A DNA stretch of 7,189 bases, from the NCBI GenBank assembly GCA_947428535.1, contig CANEMG010000045.1, positions 1 to 7,189 of the forward strand, in the 5' to 3' direction. The position numbers and the translations under genes were made by a program. This stretch comes from an uncultured Clostridium sp. Lineage in GTDB: Bacteria; Bacillota; Clostridia; TANB77; CAG-508. Of the stretch, positions 4,875 to 7,189 are shown in pieces. Each line of letters opens with the position of its first letter. Within the stretch, counting starts at the first letter, position 1. A model generated the notes under the pieces. The model was not told the origin of the DNA. It did not search any database and saw only the letters and a list, made by a program, of their open reading frames with translations.

Positions 4875-7019
4875 CTACCTAAAAGATTCTATTTCAGTTG
4901 TAGCAGACATATCTCCAACTATCTCCTTCATATTCATTCCAAAGTATTCTGCCATTATATCTCTTACAACCTCTCCTGTGTAACTTCCATGTCCTCCTTT
5001 TTCAACTGCAACAACAATTGCTATTTCTGGGTCTTCATAAGGTGCAAATCCTGCAAACCACGCTATTACATCTTTTGAATCTTTGCTATTTGTAAGCTCT
5101 GCTGATCCTGTTTTTCCTCCTAGCTCAATTTCAAAATCCCTAAATACCGAGTAAGCTGTTCCTCCCTCTTCTTCTGCAACTGATTTCATTCCTTCATGTA
5201 CTGCTGCTATTGTTTCTGGATTTATGTTTTTATCTTCTGTACTAACTGCTTCTTTATTCAATTTTTTATTTACATATTCATTTATTTCTTCTCTTGATAC
5301 TTGTGATCCATTTGAATTTATAACATTTTTTACTATGCTTAAGTTAATTGGATGTCCTCCATTTGCTACCATAGAGATATATTTTGCCATTTGTACTGGT
5401 GTAAATGTATTATAACTTTGACCTATTGATGCTGATGCTGTATGTGCTTTTGACCAAACTTTTTCTCCTCTTTCTTCTGCTACTTCTCTTGATGCTAATA
5501 TTCCTGAGTTTTCGCTTAATTCTATTCCTGTTTTCCTTCCAAGTCCAAAGTAATCTGCATATACATCTAATGTATCTATTCCCATTCTGTTACTTACTTC
5601 AAAGAAGTAATAGTTACATGATTTCATTAATGCTCCAGATACATTTAAATTTCCATGACCTCTTCCATACTGATTAAAATACCAACATGCTGGATTTTTA
5701 TAATTTGGGTCATTTGATACTATAAATCTTCCATTGTCATTTACATAATCTCGCACACCTATAACTCCAGACTCAAGTCCTGCTATTGCTGTAATCATTT
5801 TGAATATTGAACCTGGTGGATAAATTTCTTGTGTTGCTCTACTACGTAATGGTTTTGTTGTTGAATCTGTATAAACATTATATAAATCTTGTGATATACC
5901 ATTATAAAATTGTGATGGTTCATAATCTGGGTAACTTGCCATTGCTAGGATTTCTCCTGTTTTAACATTTGTAACTACAACAGCACCTCCATTTGCATCA
6001 TATACATTTCCCATAAAGCCACCTTCTCTAATTTTTATAATGTTTCTTTCTAATGCATCTTCTGCTATTCTTTGAAGGTTTGCATCTATTGTAAGTACTA
6101 CATCTGCTCCACCTATTGCTTCTTGGGCTGTATATTCACCTGTTACTGTCCCATCTACAGACATATCTATTTGTTTTATTCCATCTTCCCCTCTTAGATA
6201 CTTTTCAAATACACTTTCTATACCAGATTGACCAACTTTATCATCAGATTCATATTGATGATCATCTCCTGCTTCTTCAAATTCTTTTTTGTTTTTATCT
6301 GATATTCTTCCCATATATCCTATAATATGTGATGCTAAACTTTGTGTATGATATGTTCTTATCGGTTCTACTACTATATTTACACCAGTTAAATTTTGAG
6401 AGTTCTCTTGAAGCTGTACTGCACTTTCTCTTGAAATTTTTTCTGATATTTCTATAGATCTTGTTGTTGAATATCCTATTGTTGTAATTGCATATCTTAT
6501 TGCTAATATTCTTCTTATTTCTTTTACATCTTCGCTTTTAATATTATATTTATCTCTAAACAAGTAAAAAGCTTCTTCTGCTGATGCTGCTTCTGGTATT
6601 TTATATTTAGTTTTCCACTCATTTAATTCTTCTGCTGAATTAAAATTATATTCAAATGGTTCTATTTTTATTGGAAATGTATCTACATATGCATTTCCAT
6701 TTTTTTCTAATATTGATGTCATTAGTGATATAGAATTATTTAACTGCTCATCATCTGTTTTAGATTTATACATTTCTAAAGAAAAATCCATTTCTGTACT
6801 TACTAGCACATTACCACTTCTATCTAAAATGCTTCCTCTAGCAGCTTCTATGGTAGCTTCACGAGCAAGTTTTGTATTTGAGGTTTCACGATATTCTGCT
6901 CCATTTACTATTTGTAAATTAAATAGAGTAATTAAAATAATTATTCCTATCAAATAAACTATTGTTACTATTAAATTATATCTAAAATTAGAGTTCTCTA
7001 ATTCATTTATACGTTTCAG
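4875..7019 (-). CDS. mrdA: Penicillin-binding protein 2, elongation transpeptidase (class B)
   Basis: This is the monofunctional D,D-transpeptidase that crosslinks peptidoglycan during side-wall growth with RodA and the MreBCD complex, anchored by one N-terminal membrane helix. In the 714-residue reading: membrane segment about 15-38; dimerisation domain opening with RGSILDR (62-67 region); active-site SIFK with Ser404 and Lys407 after YPPG; SCN at 467-469; KTG at 636-638 within LGGKTGSAEL; and the late motifs IGQSYNTFTPVQMAKY and WFAGFAPY. All three catalytic motifs are intact, so it should be active. The start is uncertain. A TTG at 6953 would give 692 residues but has no ribosome binding site and cuts the membrane helix. 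The frame stays open up to a TAA at 7065-7067 without ATG, GTG or TTG, and AAGGTG lies 5 nt before CTG at 7019; I therefore use CTG. It follows mreD by 52 nt and precedes minC by 17 nt. Confidence 0.95.
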   Translation of the reverse strand: MKRINELENSNFRYNLIVTIVYLIGIIILITLFNLQIVNGAEYRETSNTKLAREATIEAARGSILDRSGNVLVSTEMDFSLEMYKSKTDDEQLNNSISLMTSILEKNGNAYVDTFPIKIEPFEYNFNSAEELNEWKTKYKIPEAASAEEAFYLFRDKYNIKSEDVKEIRRILAIRYAITTIGYSTTRSIEISEKISRESAVQLQENSQNLTGVNIVVEPIRTYHTQSLASHIIGYMGRISDKNKKEFEEAGDDHQYESDDKVGQSGIESVFEKYLRGEDGIKQIDMSVDGTVTGEYTAQEAIGGADVVLTIDANLQRIAEDALERNIIKIREGGFMGNVYDANGGAVVVTNVKTGEILAMASYPDYEPSQFYNGISQDLYNVYTDSTTKPLRSRATQEIYPPGSIFKMITAIAGLESGVIGVRDYVNDNGRFIVSNDPNYKNPACWYFNQYGRGHGNLNVSGALMKSCNYYFFEVSNRMGIDTLDVYADYFGLGRKTGIELSENSGILASREVAEERGEKVWSKAHTASASIGQSYNTFTPVQMAKYISMVANGGHPINLSIVKNVINSNGSQVSREEINEYVNKKLNKEAVSTEDKNINPETIAAVHEGMKSVAEEEGGTAYSVFRDFEIELGGKTGSAELTNSKDSKDVIAWFAGFAPYEDPEIAIVVAVEKGGHGSYTGEVVRDIMAEYFGMNMKEIVGDMSATTEIESFR

Positions 7020-7031
7020 AATATCACCTTC
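7017..7031 (-). promoter_or_regulatory. Ribosome binding site and probable CTG start of mrdA
   Basis: On the minus strand GAAGGTGAT (complement of 7023-7031) is a good partial Shine-Dalgarno, placed 5 nt (after GGTG) from CTG at 7019. An ATT at 7022 also lies here but too close. The resulting N-terminus, MKRINELENSNFRYN followed by a full hydrophobic helix, has the normal layout of this protein family. The only ATG nearby (7008 region) is out of frame and meets a stop after two codons. Confidence 0.55.
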
Positions 7032-7071
7032 TTTCAGTTTATTTACTAAATTTTTCTTGTAATTTTATATT

Positions 7072-7188
7072 TTAAAAATATCTTGTTAATATGTTTTGCT
7101 TTTTAAAGTTTCTATCAATTATATATCCAATCTTTTGTATTAATGGATATAGTATTATTGTTATTAAAACATTATATAAAATTTCTAT
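7072..7188 (-). CDS. mreD: MreD, C-terminal end only
   Basis: The last 38 codons of a frame entering from the right edge end at TAA (7072-7074). The peptide contains ILYNVLITIILYPLIQKIGY, a final membrane helix, then a short basic tail ending NILTRYF. This hydrophobic end, with the ILYP pattern and its position directly before mrdA, fits MreD, the multi-pass membrane partner of MreB and MreC in side-wall synthesis. The rest of the gene is outside the window. The assignment rests on a short peptide plus context. Confidence 0.75.
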   Translation of the reverse strand: MEILYNVLITIILYPLIQKIGYIIDRNFKKQNILTRYF

Positions 7189-7189
7189 T

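Noticed and set aside
5224..6325. Plus-strand frames at 5224-5415, 5405-5677 and 6116-6325
   Set aside because: They lie wholly inside mrdA on the other strand, which has all catalytic motifs of a real gene.

Overview
The window is AT-rich DNA, roughly 30% G+C by eye. It uses the standard code, prefers AGA, ATA and TTA codons, and has strong AGGAGG-type ribosome binding sites. The gene order mreD-mrdA-minC points to a low-G+C Firmicute of the Clostridia, probably an uncultured gut-type relative of Clostridium. That placement is an inference from gene order, composition and protein style, not from a marker gene.

Right side (about 4252-7189, minus strand): the 3' end of a cell-shape and division-site operon. 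It holds the last 38 codons of mreD, then mrdA (penicillin-binding protein 2, the elongation transpeptidase), then minC (division-site inhibitor). minC ends the operon. The next signals are terminator hairpins shared with a convergent small operon, and minD does not follow. The mrdA start appears to be a non-canonical CTG, because no ATG, GTG or TTG upstream of the membrane anchor is in frame. MinC has an altered RSGQ motif (RCGR) and an added C-terminal CxxC.

Middle (about 3443-4202, plus strand): a two-gene unit of small proteins of unknown function, 45 and 132 residues. The first starts at TTG behind a near-perfect Shine-Dalgarno. The second runs into its own terminator hairpin, which encodes a hydrophobic C-terminal tail.

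Middle left (about 1947-3442, minus strand): a self-contained single-gene cassette. It encodes an AAA-type ATPase fused to a C-terminal DUF4143 region carrying a D...ExK nuclease-like motif. The promoter has perfect TTGACA and TATAAT boxes 18 bp apart. Just upstream of it lie two palindromes with the same core, CGTGAT-N3-ATCACG, whose centres are 32 bp apart (about three helical turns). A strong, nearly symmetric terminator closes the cassette. These palindromes lie between divergent genes, where no terminator is needed, so they look like operators. They are the best candidate here for something undescribed.

Left side (1-1656, minus strand, cut by the window edge): a large secreted surface protein with a signal peptide, an N-terminal domain, a Glu/Asn-rich acidic linker and the start of a long repeated-domain region. 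Codon choice changes sharply part-way through the gene. The 290-base region upstream of it has no gene but contains several short inverted repeats that may form a structured leader.
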